Source: Lumnitzera littorea
Taxonomy: Eukaryota > Streptophyta > Magnoliopsida > Myrtales > Combretaceae
NCBI GenBank assembly: GCA_024138015.1
Contig: JAMXBB010000001.1
Coordinates: forward strand, 135,865,188 to 135,929,187
Reading direction: 5' to 3'
Length of the DNA stretch: 64,000 bases
The notes under the pieces were generated by a model. It was not told the origin of the DNA, searched no databases, and was given only the letters and a program-made list of their open reading frames with translations. Numbering within the stretch: the first letter of the stretch is position 1; every line of letters starts with the position of its first letter. Below are positions 50,201 through 60,900 of this stretch, piece after piece. The position numbers and the translations under genes are program-made.

Positions 50201-51560
50201 ATGGCCCTTTGAGCTTCTTGCTGTGGAAGGCAATTGGTAGACTTTCTTGCATTAGGACAGCACCTATTCCAATGCCTAACGTATTACATTCCAGCTCAAA
50301 TATTTTCTCGAAGTCAGGTAGAACCAATACTGGGGAGGAGGTCAACTTTTCTTTTATCTCGAAAAAGCTATTCTCCTCCCTTTCTCCCCATCGGAAGTCG
50401 GTGTTTTTCTTTATTAGCTCAGTAAGTGGTATGGCTAAGGTACTCAAATTCTTGATGAAAAATTTATAGAACGAAGCTAATCCATGGAAACTTTTCATGT
50501 CGACACAAGTAGTGGGAGTCGGCCACTGTACAATTGCTTGGATCTTCTCATCATCTACTTGTAAGCCTCTTCTACTGACTACATAGCCTAAGAATAACAC
50601 TTCCTCCTAGCAAAAGCAACATTCTTTAGATTGTTGAATAATCTCTTGGTACAGAGGATATCTAGAATGGCTTGGAGGTGTTTACAGTGACTTGGCATGT
50701 TGGTATTGTACACCAGGATGTCGTCAAAGTACTCTATGATGCACTTCCTAATTAGATGTCTCAGTACATGATTCATTAGTCTCATGAAAGTGCTCGGAGC
50801 ATTCAATAAGTCGAAGGGCATGACTATCAATTCATATAGCCTATGTCGAGTCTTAAACACCGTCTTCCATTCATCTCCCGGTCTCATGTGAATCTAATGG
50901 TAACTAGACTTAAGATCAATCTTGTTGAAAATCTTAGCTCTACTTAATTCATCCAGCATATTTTTCAACTTCGGGATAGGATACCTGTACTTTATAGTAA
51001 TCTTGTTCATGGTGTGGCTATCTACACACATCTGCTAGGTTCCATCCTTCTTCACATATGCCTCGAGTTGGGGGTAACCCCTTAGATAACTGTTTTAGGA
51101 ACAGATTGGTATACTCGTCCAGCAACTCTTTGATTTCTTGGGGTAGTTCATCTTACTCCTTCATTTCTAATAGGCACCTGACCAACATGAAGGTCGGCTT
51201 GTCAGCATTGATGGCCTCTTGAACCTTGGCTCCACTCATTACTAAAGCCTTCTTCGATTAGTAAGCAAGTTTTCTTTGCAACTTGTTAACTTTTCTCAAT
51301 GGCATCTGGTTCAGTTTGATCTTCCGATCATCCTTCTCGAACATATACGTATTCTTGTAACTGTCATGGATAACTCTTCTGTCAAACAACCATGGTTTAC
51401 CTAGTAACACGTAGGAAGCACACATAGGCAGTACGTCATAGAGAATTTAGTCTGAGTAATTCCCTATAGTGATTGGTAGTAGTATTTATTTAGTAACATG
51501 TAATGCTCTTTTCTCACTTAACTGGTGCAATTTGTACGGCCTCGGATGTGTAACAATCAG
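50201..51560 (-). pseudogene. Gypsy reverse transcriptase with deletion
   Basis: Minus-strand frames 50588-50887 and 50199-50600 give WKTVFKTRHRLYELIVMPFD, the catalytic box YFDD (50720-50731) and FLGYVVSRRGLQVDDEKIQA. Upstream the text passes from KQLSKGLPPTRG almost directly to the VDxR-like region, so about 50 codons of the RT fingers are missing near 51070. Confidence 0.82.
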
Positions 51561-53002
51561 CAACTTCAATTTTGAAATAAGATTGGCTGATGCCACGTTC
51601 GTACAGCTTCCACTATCCACGATGAGGGCATACACCTAGGTGGTATGAAACAAATTCTCTCTTTGTTCCTCTTTTCGTGAGGGTTCCATGTTCGTAGTAC
51701 GTTGGACAACCATGAGTAACTGATCCAAGTCCTCAGCAAACACATCTTCTTCAATCAGTTCTTTCTTGGCAAAGACCTTCTCTTCCTCAAGCTCCTCATC
51801 AGTGTTATCTACCTCTAGTTGTGGGATGTCTCCTTTGATGACCATCGCTCGTCGATTTAGGCACCCAGCAGCCATGTGTCTAAACTTTTGGCACTTGAAG
51901 CACTTAATCTAGCTCGTCTTTTTACTAGACCCTTGCCTCTTCTCATAAGTTCGGGTTGGTACTTCAGTGTCAGGTCAGCCCTTTAGTTTGGCTCGGACAT
52001 CCATCTTTTGGCTTGGCTTGATACTCGACTGAGCTCGGTGACTCACCTGTCCAGGTTGGCTAGTCGGCATCTTTGTCAATACTCAGCTCCCTCTTTGCCT
52101 TTCTACTCTCTAGGCTATTTTGATGGCCTCATCCATTGTTGTAAAATGGTTGGAGTTCCATAATGTCTCGAATGTCATCTCTGAACCCAGTAATGAATCT
52201 TGAAACTATTCGGGCTAGTGGTTCCTCTACTTCACAACGGATCATAAGCATTTGAAATTCTTGAACATACTCGTAAATAGTTTAGCCTCCTTGTCTCAAC
52301 TCTTAAAGTCAAGTGAAGGTACCTGGAAGATAAGTTTCTGACACGAACCTATTTTTGAGTACTCTCTTCATCTTGGGCTGAGTATTAATCTTTCGGTAGC
52401 CCTCTCATCTCCTCATGGCCTAGAAATTCTTCTACCACATGGTGGCATATCTGGAGAACTCAACGGTAGCAGTTCTCGCTTTCTCATAATCTTCGTATTG
52501 ATAATAATAAAAAAACATGCTCCATCTTCTCTTCCCACTCTAAATACTCATCAACATTCTCTAATCCATTGAAACGAAGAATCCAAAGCTTCATATGGTC
52601 AGATGTTCTGGGGACTCGTATGTGCTCTTCTTCGAAATGCTCTTCTTTGAAATGCTCTTCTTCAAAATACTCTTCTTCCTCCTCTTCCATGTTTGCTAAA
52701 TCAATCCTTCTCCTTACTTGTTCGCTTACTCCTCTACCTTAAACTGGTTGAGCTGGGTTTTGACCTCTAATAGGTTGAGCGGCTTATGGGGTGTTTTGTA
52801 TGACCTTAGTCGATTAGTAAGACAATGCATGAATAGCTTGGGTCAAATCCACTAAAAGGTTAGTCGCATCATCAAGTCTCTCATCAGTGCTTCTGGGTGT
52901 TTCTTGAGATTGTCGTCCATGGTGGACAACTCCATTATTGTCATCTCCCATACCAACATTCATACTATGGTTTGTCATTTTCTCCATAGATTCAAAGTTC
53001 AA
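51561..53002 (-). pseudogene. Gypsy gag and protease
   Basis: Minus strand. The gag start lies near 53002 (frame 52814-53002). An acidic run (EEEEEYFEEEHFKEEHFEEE, frame 52484-52690) precedes the core. A canonical knuckle CFKCQKFRHMAAGC (51861-51902) fits CX2CX4HX4C. The protease motif VDSGSC follows near 51610. Stops break gag in at least four places. Confidence 0.82.
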
Positions 53003-53138
53003 ACAAACATTTTAGGAAACTAACAGCTAGCAAACATGGCAGCTAAAATGAACACTATAACTTGCTCTGTTTCATACACGTAGAACAAAGTATAACAGAA
53101 CTTCTAAAAGAACTAACTACATCTCACACAAAACCTCC

Positions 53139-53150
53139 GCTCTGATACTA
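53139..53150 (-). other. Primer-binding site of the gypsy element
   Basis: The minus strand reads TAGTATCAGAGC, one mismatch from the tRNA-Met complement TGGTATCAGAGC, three bases inside the right LTR. It fixes the element's orientation. Confidence 0.8.
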
Positions 53151-53485
53151 AGATGTTGCGGACCATAACTAAGAACAAGCAAAGCTGATTGCTGGATAGG
53201 TTTGAGCTTGTAGAAAGTCTAAAAGGAATGATGGGGAATGGCATAAAATAAGACAAATGCAAATAAAAAAGGTAAGCAAAACCTACTAACAACTCCAATG
53301 AATATGATGCATCAATGGAACTTCTGAGGGTTTACGACACAATTCGATATGACGTACAAATCGGTTTGGTAAGGTTATTTAGCACCTAGCCTTTCTCAAG
53401 GGTTAGGATAAGAGTGATGCTGAGAGTAAATAAGCAGTGTTTACACAAGGAAGAATATACCTAACTGTATTAATATGATGATAAT

Positions 53486-54781
53486 TGATAACTCTTATCT
53501 TAAACATATTTCATATGGTGATTTTATAGTATTTCCCTTACATTTTTGGTTTTTTTTTTAAAGAAATTGATACTTAATTGAGTAAAATTTTGATTTGAAG
53601 GTTTGAACGCGTTCTAAGATCGAAAACAAAGAAAAGGAATCAAGTTTCACTCAATTCGGAGTTCAAATGAAGAAGTTATGAAGTTACACAGTCTAGGACA
53701 TGGCCATGTCCCCAGGCTGTGTCCATTCAGAAAAACTTGCCAGGATTAGAAAGTTACACGACCTGGGGACACGGCCATGTCCCAAGCCGTATCTGGTGAT
53801 GAAAACAGAATCTTTATAATACATATATAGAAGGACATATGAGGGTTTAAAGACAGGAGAGACATTAGAGAAGACGGAGGAGAGACATTAGAGAAGATGG
53901 TGGAGACACGAGAGAAGAGAAGAGACTTGAGAAGAAGGAGAAGAAAAAGGCGAGAGCAACACCAACTTCAAGATTGGAGAGATTTTTCATCAATCAAAGG
54001 GGTTTTTCATGTTTTATTCTATGTTTTTTATGGAACTCATTTTTAGATAAATTATGATAGCTTAGAATTCATGTATTTAGGATTATGGAACCTAGGGTTT
54101 CATGTGACTCTTGGGTTGAATTATAATTTTCAATAAAGTTTCTATCTTTTGTTGATTCAATTATGTTGTTTAATTGTTGGTTGATAATTCTAGAGTATCA
54201 ATTTATGATATTATGCATGATGATTGAGAAATTGCATGTGTAATTAGATCTTGGCATAATTGAAGAGAATTACATGTATACTTAGAGATAAGATACATGT
54301 TTCTTCCGGAAAGTTAATTATTTGTGTGGGAATTCATTATACATTAATGCAATTCTAAGTTATATTACTAAGTGAAGAGATTCCGGTCAATAATTTAGGA
54401 TTAGGGTTAATATGCTTAAGAAAGGTATTAACTTTAATTGTGAATCCCTCTAGTCAAGGAAAATAGAAATTGAATTGAATATATTTTAAGCGGTCACATG
54501 TTAAACACTAGGAGAAATAATTCCTAAATACGTTATTACATACTTGAAGTTATTCTTAGTTTTATTGCTATCTAAATTACTTAATCAAGTCTCATAATTA
54601 GTTTAGTTTGTTAATTTCGGTATTTTTAATTCATTCAACTCATCACAATTTTCCGGTTAGATAATAGAGCTAAAGTTAATATTAGTACTCGAAGTTTCTC
54701 GGGGATCGACTCGGACTCACATCTGCTATATTAAAATTGATAGGTGCACTTGCCTTATATCAGTGCACTTGCCTGATATCA
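53486..54781 (+). mobile_element. Solo LTR (family A) nested in the gypsy 5' LTR, target duplication ATAAT
   Basis: 1296 bp from TGATAACTCTTATC to GCCTGATATCA, with TGATA/TATCA ends and perfect ATAAT on both sides (53481-53485, 54782-54786). The host LTR sequence resumes without loss. It is homologous to 30866-32227. It contains GACATGGCCATGTCCC and GACACGGCCATGTCCC palindromic words and an imperfect 19-bp duplication of its 3' end (GTGCACTTGCCTTATATCA, GTGCACTTGCCTGATATCA). Confidence 0.9.
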
Positions 54782-55559
54782 ATAATATATGTTACAACTA
54801 CAATTACAAGGGTATTTATACTCATAAGTTAGGGTAACTTGCCTAAAAGGAAAAAGACAAAAATGATATTTTCTAAGGAAATAATGTATAAGATACAAAA
54901 GGGTAAAAATGAATATATAAGAAAAGCAATCATTGGTGTAACAGATTTTATACATGATACTGTATACTTGGTGATATTATATTGGTGATGCCGTTGGAAG
55001 ACGTAGACAAAAAGTACAAACAACTTACTTGTTTGAGCAGGGGTGGCTTGATCAGTCCGGACTCTCTCTCTCGGCAGGGATAAGGCCGAGTAAGTAATTG
55101 GCTTGGCATGTGCGAGAATGAAGATGGATTGTTATCTCGGCCTTTAGTTTCTCAGCACTTAACATGCAAGAAATAGGTAATCACTCAGCTTGGCAGGTAG
55201 AATAGGTCAGCAAGGAAATACTTGGCCTCTACATGAGAAGGTTGGAATAGGAGGATTCGTCTTGCCAGTCCCTCTAGATCTCGGGTTCGGCTGTGGGTTA
55301 GAGGTTCGGTAGCTTGATTTCCATTAGATCTTAGAGAAAAAGATACGCGATTTTAAAAAAAAAATGCAATTTACAGCTAAAAAATGTAATCTAACTAAAT
55401 TTATTAAAAATTGAAAATTATCTAAGAAATTATAGCGAAGAATATGATGATTATCAAAAAAATATAAAAACTTGTACTAAAAAAAAAGATTAGTAAAAAA
55501 AATTAACTAAATAAAATAAAATAATTAAAATAATAATAATTTTATTACCTAAACAGGTT

Positions 55560-56320
55560 GAGTCACGTGTGATCGACATGTTCGTGTTGTGATCGTCGAT
55601 GTGCACCGTAAATTATGTGTGATTGGTTGTGCTTGGACAGTGGACAATGCATAGCTGTAAGTGCTAGTGTGTTGTTGATCAGCATATCAAGGATGTGTTT
55701 TGCGTACATTAGTGCGAAATCGTGTGTGTGATCATTGAGTATAGGCCATGTATGTGATCATTGAGTGTAGGCCATATGTGCGAGTTCGGCAAGTAATTAA
55801 GTGTTTATGTGACTAAGTGCTTAGTGTGTGAAGGTGCTGTGAGTGATGAGTGTCAGGTGATGGTGTGTGTATCTCGGTCGTGTGTTAGGATGAGTGGAGC
55901 AGTATGCATGTCATGCGGTAAGGATGGTGTGTGTAGTAGGACATTGGTGGCATGAATGGGATAATGGAGTGAAGCGTATCAGGGTACTGGGGCATGTGGT
56001 TATTGTGTAACCAAGCGAGGGTGTCTTTAGCGTATGTAGCATGTTGGTTGTGGGAGCAGTGTATAAGCTGAGTGCTGAACAATGTATCAGGGCTTATGCG
56101 GGTGCTGTAGTCATATTGCTGTAGCGTATTGTACTGGTGTATTGGCAGTAGAGTAAGGCGTGTCAGGGCTTATGCGGGTGCTATGGATGAAGTAGTGTGA
56201 AGTGTTGTATCCTCGTGCAAGTGAGTAGAGTGTGTTTAGGGGTTGTAGGAGGCATTAGGGAGGATGGTGAGATGGGCTAGTTATACGAGGATAATTATGG
56301 AGTTGTGTTGAGTGTTGGGG
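55560..56320 (+). repeat. GT-rich, strand-asymmetric part of the LTR
   Basis: The plus strand is rich in G and T (GTGTGTG, GTGCTGTGAGTG) and poor in C over about 750 bp. It has short internal repeats, including TCAGGGCTTATGCGGGTGCT at about 56086 and 56162. The same composition appears in the other LTR from 63710. No coding potential is evident. Confidence 0.7.
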
Positions 56321-57046
56321 ATTTTGAAAAAAAAAAACGTCCCAAAACGTTACTACCACATTCCTATTTGTAAGCCACGTAATCAAATCTTTTGAATCTT
56401 TTTAGATATAATTTTTTTTTAACAAACCCTAGATACGATAACAAATCCTAAATACGAAAGATACGTTTTAGATTCTTTGAAAATTTGAACTAATTTCTAG
56501 AAACCCTATTTTAATTTGGGCTTTCTATTTTTCCGACTCGACTCAATCCTACTTGATTTAGCCCAAAAAACCCATTTAATAAATTCAAAGTCTATTTTAG
56601 CTCAATATAAATTAGATAAAAAATATCTACTTTATATCGGACTGGACTACAATATTTTAATGAAGCTCGATCCTTCAATGACTTAAAATTTATTAAATTG
56701 AGTACTCACTATTATCCGATTCAATCCCAAAACGACTTGACTCGACTCGACTTAACTTGACTTGATTCAAACCCTTTTAGATTGACTCAAACCCTTTTAA
56801 ATCGATTCAAATGACTTGACTTGATTCGACTCAACTTCGTTATGACTAGACTCAATACGTCTTAACTCAATACAACTCGACTCGATATGATTTGATATTT
56901 TATTTTTTAGTTTTCTTTTTTTTTTTTAATTATTATTTAATTATATTTTTTATTTGTTCTTTCTATATTTTTATTAGTTTATTTTTTTTTATTTTCTTGG
57001 CTCAACAATATTACTAAAATAAAATGGTAAAAATGAGGTGTCTACA

Positions 57047-57062
57047 GCTGCTCCTCTTTAAA
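57047..57062 (-). other. Polypurine tract of the Tat/Ogre-like element
   Basis: The minus strand reads TAAAGAGGAGCAGC directly before the LTR start TGTAGACACC. This is the usual position and composition of the plus-strand primer of LTR elements. Confidence 0.65.
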
Positions 57063-57163
57063 GACAAAAGAGATATCTATTTTTGTCAAACCCTCCTTTG
57101 AACTGATCAACTAAGTTGTCTTTTATCTTGATGAAAGATATTGTCTTGAGAGGTTGATGAAAA

Positions 57164-57395
57164 AGATAACAGTTCATCTTAAAAGGATGGGGAAAACGAA
57201 TGTTTGTCTCAAAAGAATAGGGTAAAAGATAAGAGGCCTATCTTAAAAGGATAAGGTAAAGGTTAGAGGGCCTATTTTGAAAGGATAGGATTAAAGATTT
57301 AGGGTGCCTATCTTGGAAGGATAGGGAAAAAGTTTTAAGGGGGGCTCATCTTAAAAGGATAGGGCAAAAGTTTAGGGGGTCAAATTAACTTGTTT
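57164..57395 (+). repeat. Tandem array 1, about 36-bp unit, six copies
   Basis: Units centred on ATCTTAAAAGGATAGGGTAA occur near 57175, 57212, 57240, 57274, 57309 and 57349, each followed by a purine-rich AGTTTAGGGGGCC-like stretch. Degenerate. Confidence 0.8.
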
Positions 57396-57560
57396 TGGTT
57401 TGGCGGATAATTCAAAGAGGATAGATCTCTTCTAGATTTCCAAAAAACTTGTTTTGGTTTAGTGGATGATCCGAAGAGGATAGATCTCTTTGAGATTTCT
57501 TGTTTTGATTCGGTGAATAATCTGAAGAGGATAAATCTCTTCTAAGATGAGTTACTCAAA
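57396..57560 (+). repeat. Tandem array 2, about 60-bp unit, three copies
   Basis: Units of ACTTGTTTTGGTTTRGYGGA, then TAATYCRAAGAGGATAGATCTC, repeat three times, the last shorter. The array lies between array 1 and array 3. Confidence 0.8.
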
Positions 57561-57639
57561 AGGATAGATCTTTTGAAGATAAAATGACAAAATGAAACAA
57601 TGCTCTCATGAGTAGGAGATCTTTTAAATGACTAGATAA

Positions 57640-58292
57640 CACTCCTTTGAGCAAGCGATCCAAAAAGGAAGAAATATGATAGCGTTCCTTTTGAGCAAGC
57701 GATCCTAGCAAAGGACTAAATAGGACAGTGCTTTTTTGGGCAAGCGATTAAAAAAGGAATAGATAGCGCTCCTTTGAGTAAGCGATCCTAAAAAGGACTA
57801 GATGACACTCCTATAAGTAGACGATCCAACTAAGGAATAGGACAACGGTCCTTTAAGCAAGTGGTCCTAATAAAAGATAGGATGGTGTTCCTTTGAGCAG
57901 GCGATCCTAAAAAGGATTGGTTGGTGCTCTATTGAGTAAGCCACCTAACTAAGGATAGGATATCGCTTCTTTAAGCAAGCGATCCGACAAAAGATAGGAT
58001 AACACTCCTTTGAACAAGCGATCTTATAAAAGATTGGATGGCATTCCACTGAGTAAGCGACCCAACTAAGGATAGTGTTCTTATGAGTAGGCAATCCAAC
58101 TATGGAATAGGGTAGTGTTCTTTTAAGCAAGCGATCCTAAAAAGGATTGGATGGTGATTTTATGAGCAGGCGATTCGACTAAAGATAGGATAGTGCTCCT
58201 TTGAGTAAGCTAAAAAGGACTGGATGGCGCTCCTATAAGTAAGCAATCCAAGATTACTATATGAAATGGACATCGCACTAAAGGGCAAGCGA
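57640..58292 (+). repeat. Tandem array 3, about 39-bp unit, 17 copies
   Basis: Seventeen variants of CTCCTTTGAGCAAGCGATCC followed by TAAAAAGGATAGGATGGYG, spaced mostly 36-42 bp. Each carries an AGCAAGCGATCC-like core. The minus-strand frame 57945-58130 is a translation of the array, not a gene. Confidence 0.88.
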
Positions 58293-59257
58293 TCCATGAA
58301 TTTCAAGGGCTTTGATGAGTTTTGACAAAATGATTTGAAACTTGAGTTTGAGGGATTCTAATGATTCTTCAAAAAATTTGACTTTTTCTTTTTAAGAAAT
58401 CTCTCTTGATAATTTTTTGAAAAAGGTTGTGTTTCTCTTTTGAAAAGTTTTTTTTTTCTTTTTTCTTATTTTTTTCAAGAAATTCAAAAAAACACTCTTT
58501 AATAGAAAATTGTGTTGCTAATAAGTAAGAAAGTCTTGAAAACTCTAAAGATCACAAATAAGGGATTAGCTTAACCTATGCCCATTGATCACTCATTCTT
58601 TCAATCTTGTTTCCTAGAGCATAATTCATGATTTCTGAATTTTTTAGAATCACTGATTTCAAACTTGAGGTTACAACCATTCATGTTTTTGAGAAAGCAC
58701 CGAACTGTTCTTTATTTTCCACTAAAGGGATAGATACCATTACTTGAAATGTTTAGTCTAAGTGGACTTCCTTGCACTCTCACAGGTCTGTTTTCACTCT
58801 TGGCATTAATTCCAAAAATTGTAGCCCATCTTGTAAGTTATACACTTTGGTCAATTAATCAAGTCTTTTCCGGATTTGCAATGTAAGGCTTTTAGTAAAT
58901 GGTTTGAGCAAATGGATATCAATGTGCTTTGGCCAATTTTGAAGAAATTATATGCAATCTATCCTGGGTTTACAAGCCAAAAACCTAGGAGAAACTAAAC
59001 ATGGCTTACCCTAGTTTTATAAGCAAGTTTCACTTAAGATAAGTCTATTTCTTTAGTAAAAAAAGTTTCATCAACAGTGGTATAGTAGGTGGGATCATAA
59101 AGTGATGGCTTTGTTTTTAGGCTTAGGAATTTAAAGTGTTTGGCCTTTAGATACCATCACAAGTTCAAACTTTTGGCGATTTCGCTTATGCTTGAAAGTG
59201 ACCACCTTACGAATATTTTCTTCTTCTTCTTTTTTTTTTTTTTACCTTGCTTTCTTT

Positions 59258-59297
<40 letters not shown>

Positions 59298-60165
59298 GTC
59301 GAGGTGGTTACCTTCCCTTGTTGAGTTTTTGCTTGATGGGATTTAAAGCCCTAAATCTATAGTTCAAAGAGTATAGGTTAGGGAGAAGTGTATATGGCTT
59401 TGGAGTGTTTAGGAAAAATCCCTGAGCTTAAGGTGTTTGAATGAGTGTATAGACCTGAGTGAGGTTTATATGATTTGAAACTCTTCTTCATCCTAAATAA
59501 ATTGAATTATATATGATAATATTTGCTCATGAATTGACAAAACTAAAGCAAACACAAGTTAGTCTACCCATTTTCTCTAAATTGATGACCTTAACCTCCT
59601 GATTGTCCTAGTGTGGGGTAGCTCTTGGCAGGTTTAATTTTAAGAAAAATCCTTAAAAGGCTTAAATGGGTTTTCAATGGATAATTGTGTTTAAGGATGA
59701 TGAAATGAATGCCTAACATCATTTTGATGTGTATACAAAGTTCAAGACAGGCCTCCTTTAAAAAACGAGCTCAAGTGCTCAAATTATGATGCTCCTCTCT
59801 CATGTATGTTTAGGGTTAGTGTTTAAGATATGGGTTGCCTCTTTTCATCTTAAACCTTTCAAGTAATGTGTTACCATTCCCTTAAGTGGAAAATTTTAAG
59901 TTCTGAGTTCACATTTACTTTATCCATTTTCACTTACCCCAAGTCTTGCATGAAGTATTTCATTAATGAAGAGCCAATGACATGCCCTTGTTGAGCTTTG
60001 CTAAGTGCACATCATAGAAAAACAAAATGCACAAGAAAAACACTTTATTCAAATAAATCTTATCTCCAAAGTGAAAGATTATTCTAAAAAAAAAAAAAAT
60101 ACAGGAACTAAAACTCTTTTCCACTTCTTGCCCCCATTTCTATCACTTCTTCGAACTTGGCCCAT
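58293..60165 (-). other. Noncoding internal region of the Tat/Ogre-like element
   Basis: Between the tandem arrays and the gag fragment there is 1.9 kb without reading frames or pol motifs. It contains poly-T (59231-59243) and a (CT)n run (59265-59294). The absence of protease, RT and integrase means the element is non-autonomous or heavily deleted. Confidence 0.6.
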
Positions 60166-60900
60166 TTAGTTGAATTGATCTTTTGCTAATATGCCTAATT
60201 GCTTCAAATGGTGAGCCACTTGGTCAGATGGTAGTAGTAAACCCTCAATACTCGATGTTGGAGGTTGTCTATTGGATGCCTCTAGGTTAGGGATACCATT
60301 GCCCATCGACCTATCGGTCTCTAGAAAATTTGGCTGGATAACCTTGGCATCGATCAAATCTTGCACCTTATGCTTCAGTTTCCAGCAATCTTCTATGGTA
60401 TACCCTACCTGGCCCACATGATATTCACATCATTTGTTGGGGTCATGATCTCTTGGCTTGTATTTCTTTGTTGGGTTTTCACATGCCAGTAGTCCTACAT
60501 CTCTCAATTTCTTGAACACTTGGGCCATTGGAATCTTGAACCATGTAAGTTGCCTCCTCTTGTTATGGACGTACTTGTCTTGATTCTGAGCTTTCCCAAT
60601 TGGCAAATTTGCTCCTGATGTCTCTTTCCTCAAATCATCCTCATGCTTTGGCTGTGATGTCCTATCCATATTAGGATGTAGGTTTCAAGCTGCTTGAGCA
60701 CATAACCTATTTCCATTTTTGTACCCATGAGCCTCTCTTCCATCTTCGTTAACTTTTCTTCTAAGGCTGTAACTCTTTTTTCGAGACCCTAACAGTGACA
60801 TGCCCCCTGAACTTGACAAATCAAAATCTGTTTCTGGCTTTTTTTTTTCTAAACCTTATATCATATTGATAGTGTGCACTTAAACTTGCGACTCTTTAGA
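60166..60900 (-). pseudogene. Gag C-terminal fragment of a Tat/Ogre-like retrotransposon
   Basis: Minus-strand frames 60430-60669 and 60166-60417 are one reading frame separated by a single stop (60427-60429). They encode RRQLTWFKIPMAQVFKKLRD, then CEYHVGQVGYTIEDCWKLKH and KVQDLIDAKVIQPNF. The C-x2-H ... T-I-E-D-C-W-x-L-K-x-K-V-Q-D-L-I-D pattern is the characteristic gag zinc-knuckle region of Tat/Ogre-type gypsy elements, here with Y in place of the second His-like position. It would bind element RNA. No protease or RT follows. Confidence 0.72.

Larger units (their letters stand above)
48279..55326 (-). mobile_element. Ty3/gypsy element inserted in the LTR, target duplication GATCT
   Basis: A 7048-bp element lies between perfect GATCT repeats (48274-48278 and 55327-55331). 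The left LTR 48279-49158 and right LTR 53154-55326 both begin TGTTGCGGAC on the plus strand and end CCCATCA or the decayed TCCATTA. The right LTR is interrupted by a 1.3-kb solo LTR. The minus-strand orientation is shown by the primer site next to the right LTR and by gag-protease-RT-RNase H-integrase order from right to left. Stops and deletions are common. Clade not decided, and no chromodomain was seen. Confidence 0.92.
47436..57046 (-). mobile_element. 3' LTR of a large Tat/Ogre-like or LARD element, split by a gypsy insertion
   Basis: On the minus strand the LTR begins TGTAGACACCTCATTTTTAC (from 57046). It continues to 55327, is interrupted by the gypsy element 48279-55326, and resumes at 48278 down to about 47436. 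The pieces 47436-48278 plus 55327 onward match the uninterrupted copy at 62630-64000, for example GAGCCTTATTTTGTTTTCTT and ATGCAATYTACAGYYAAAAA. The interrupted LTR totals at least 2.56 kb. Its outer 3' end is not resolved. A polypurine tract precedes it. Confidence 0.75.

Noticed and set aside
55885..56082. 65-codon His/Tyr-rich minus-strand frame
   Set aside because: A by-product of the G/T-rich strand skew in the LTR. No conserved features.
57640..58292. CRISPR-like array of 17 repeats
   Set aside because: Units are adjacent and degenerate with no unique spacers, inside a plant retrotransposon.
59140..59346. 68-codon plus-strand frame
   Set aside because: Mostly translated poly-T and (CT)n microsatellite.
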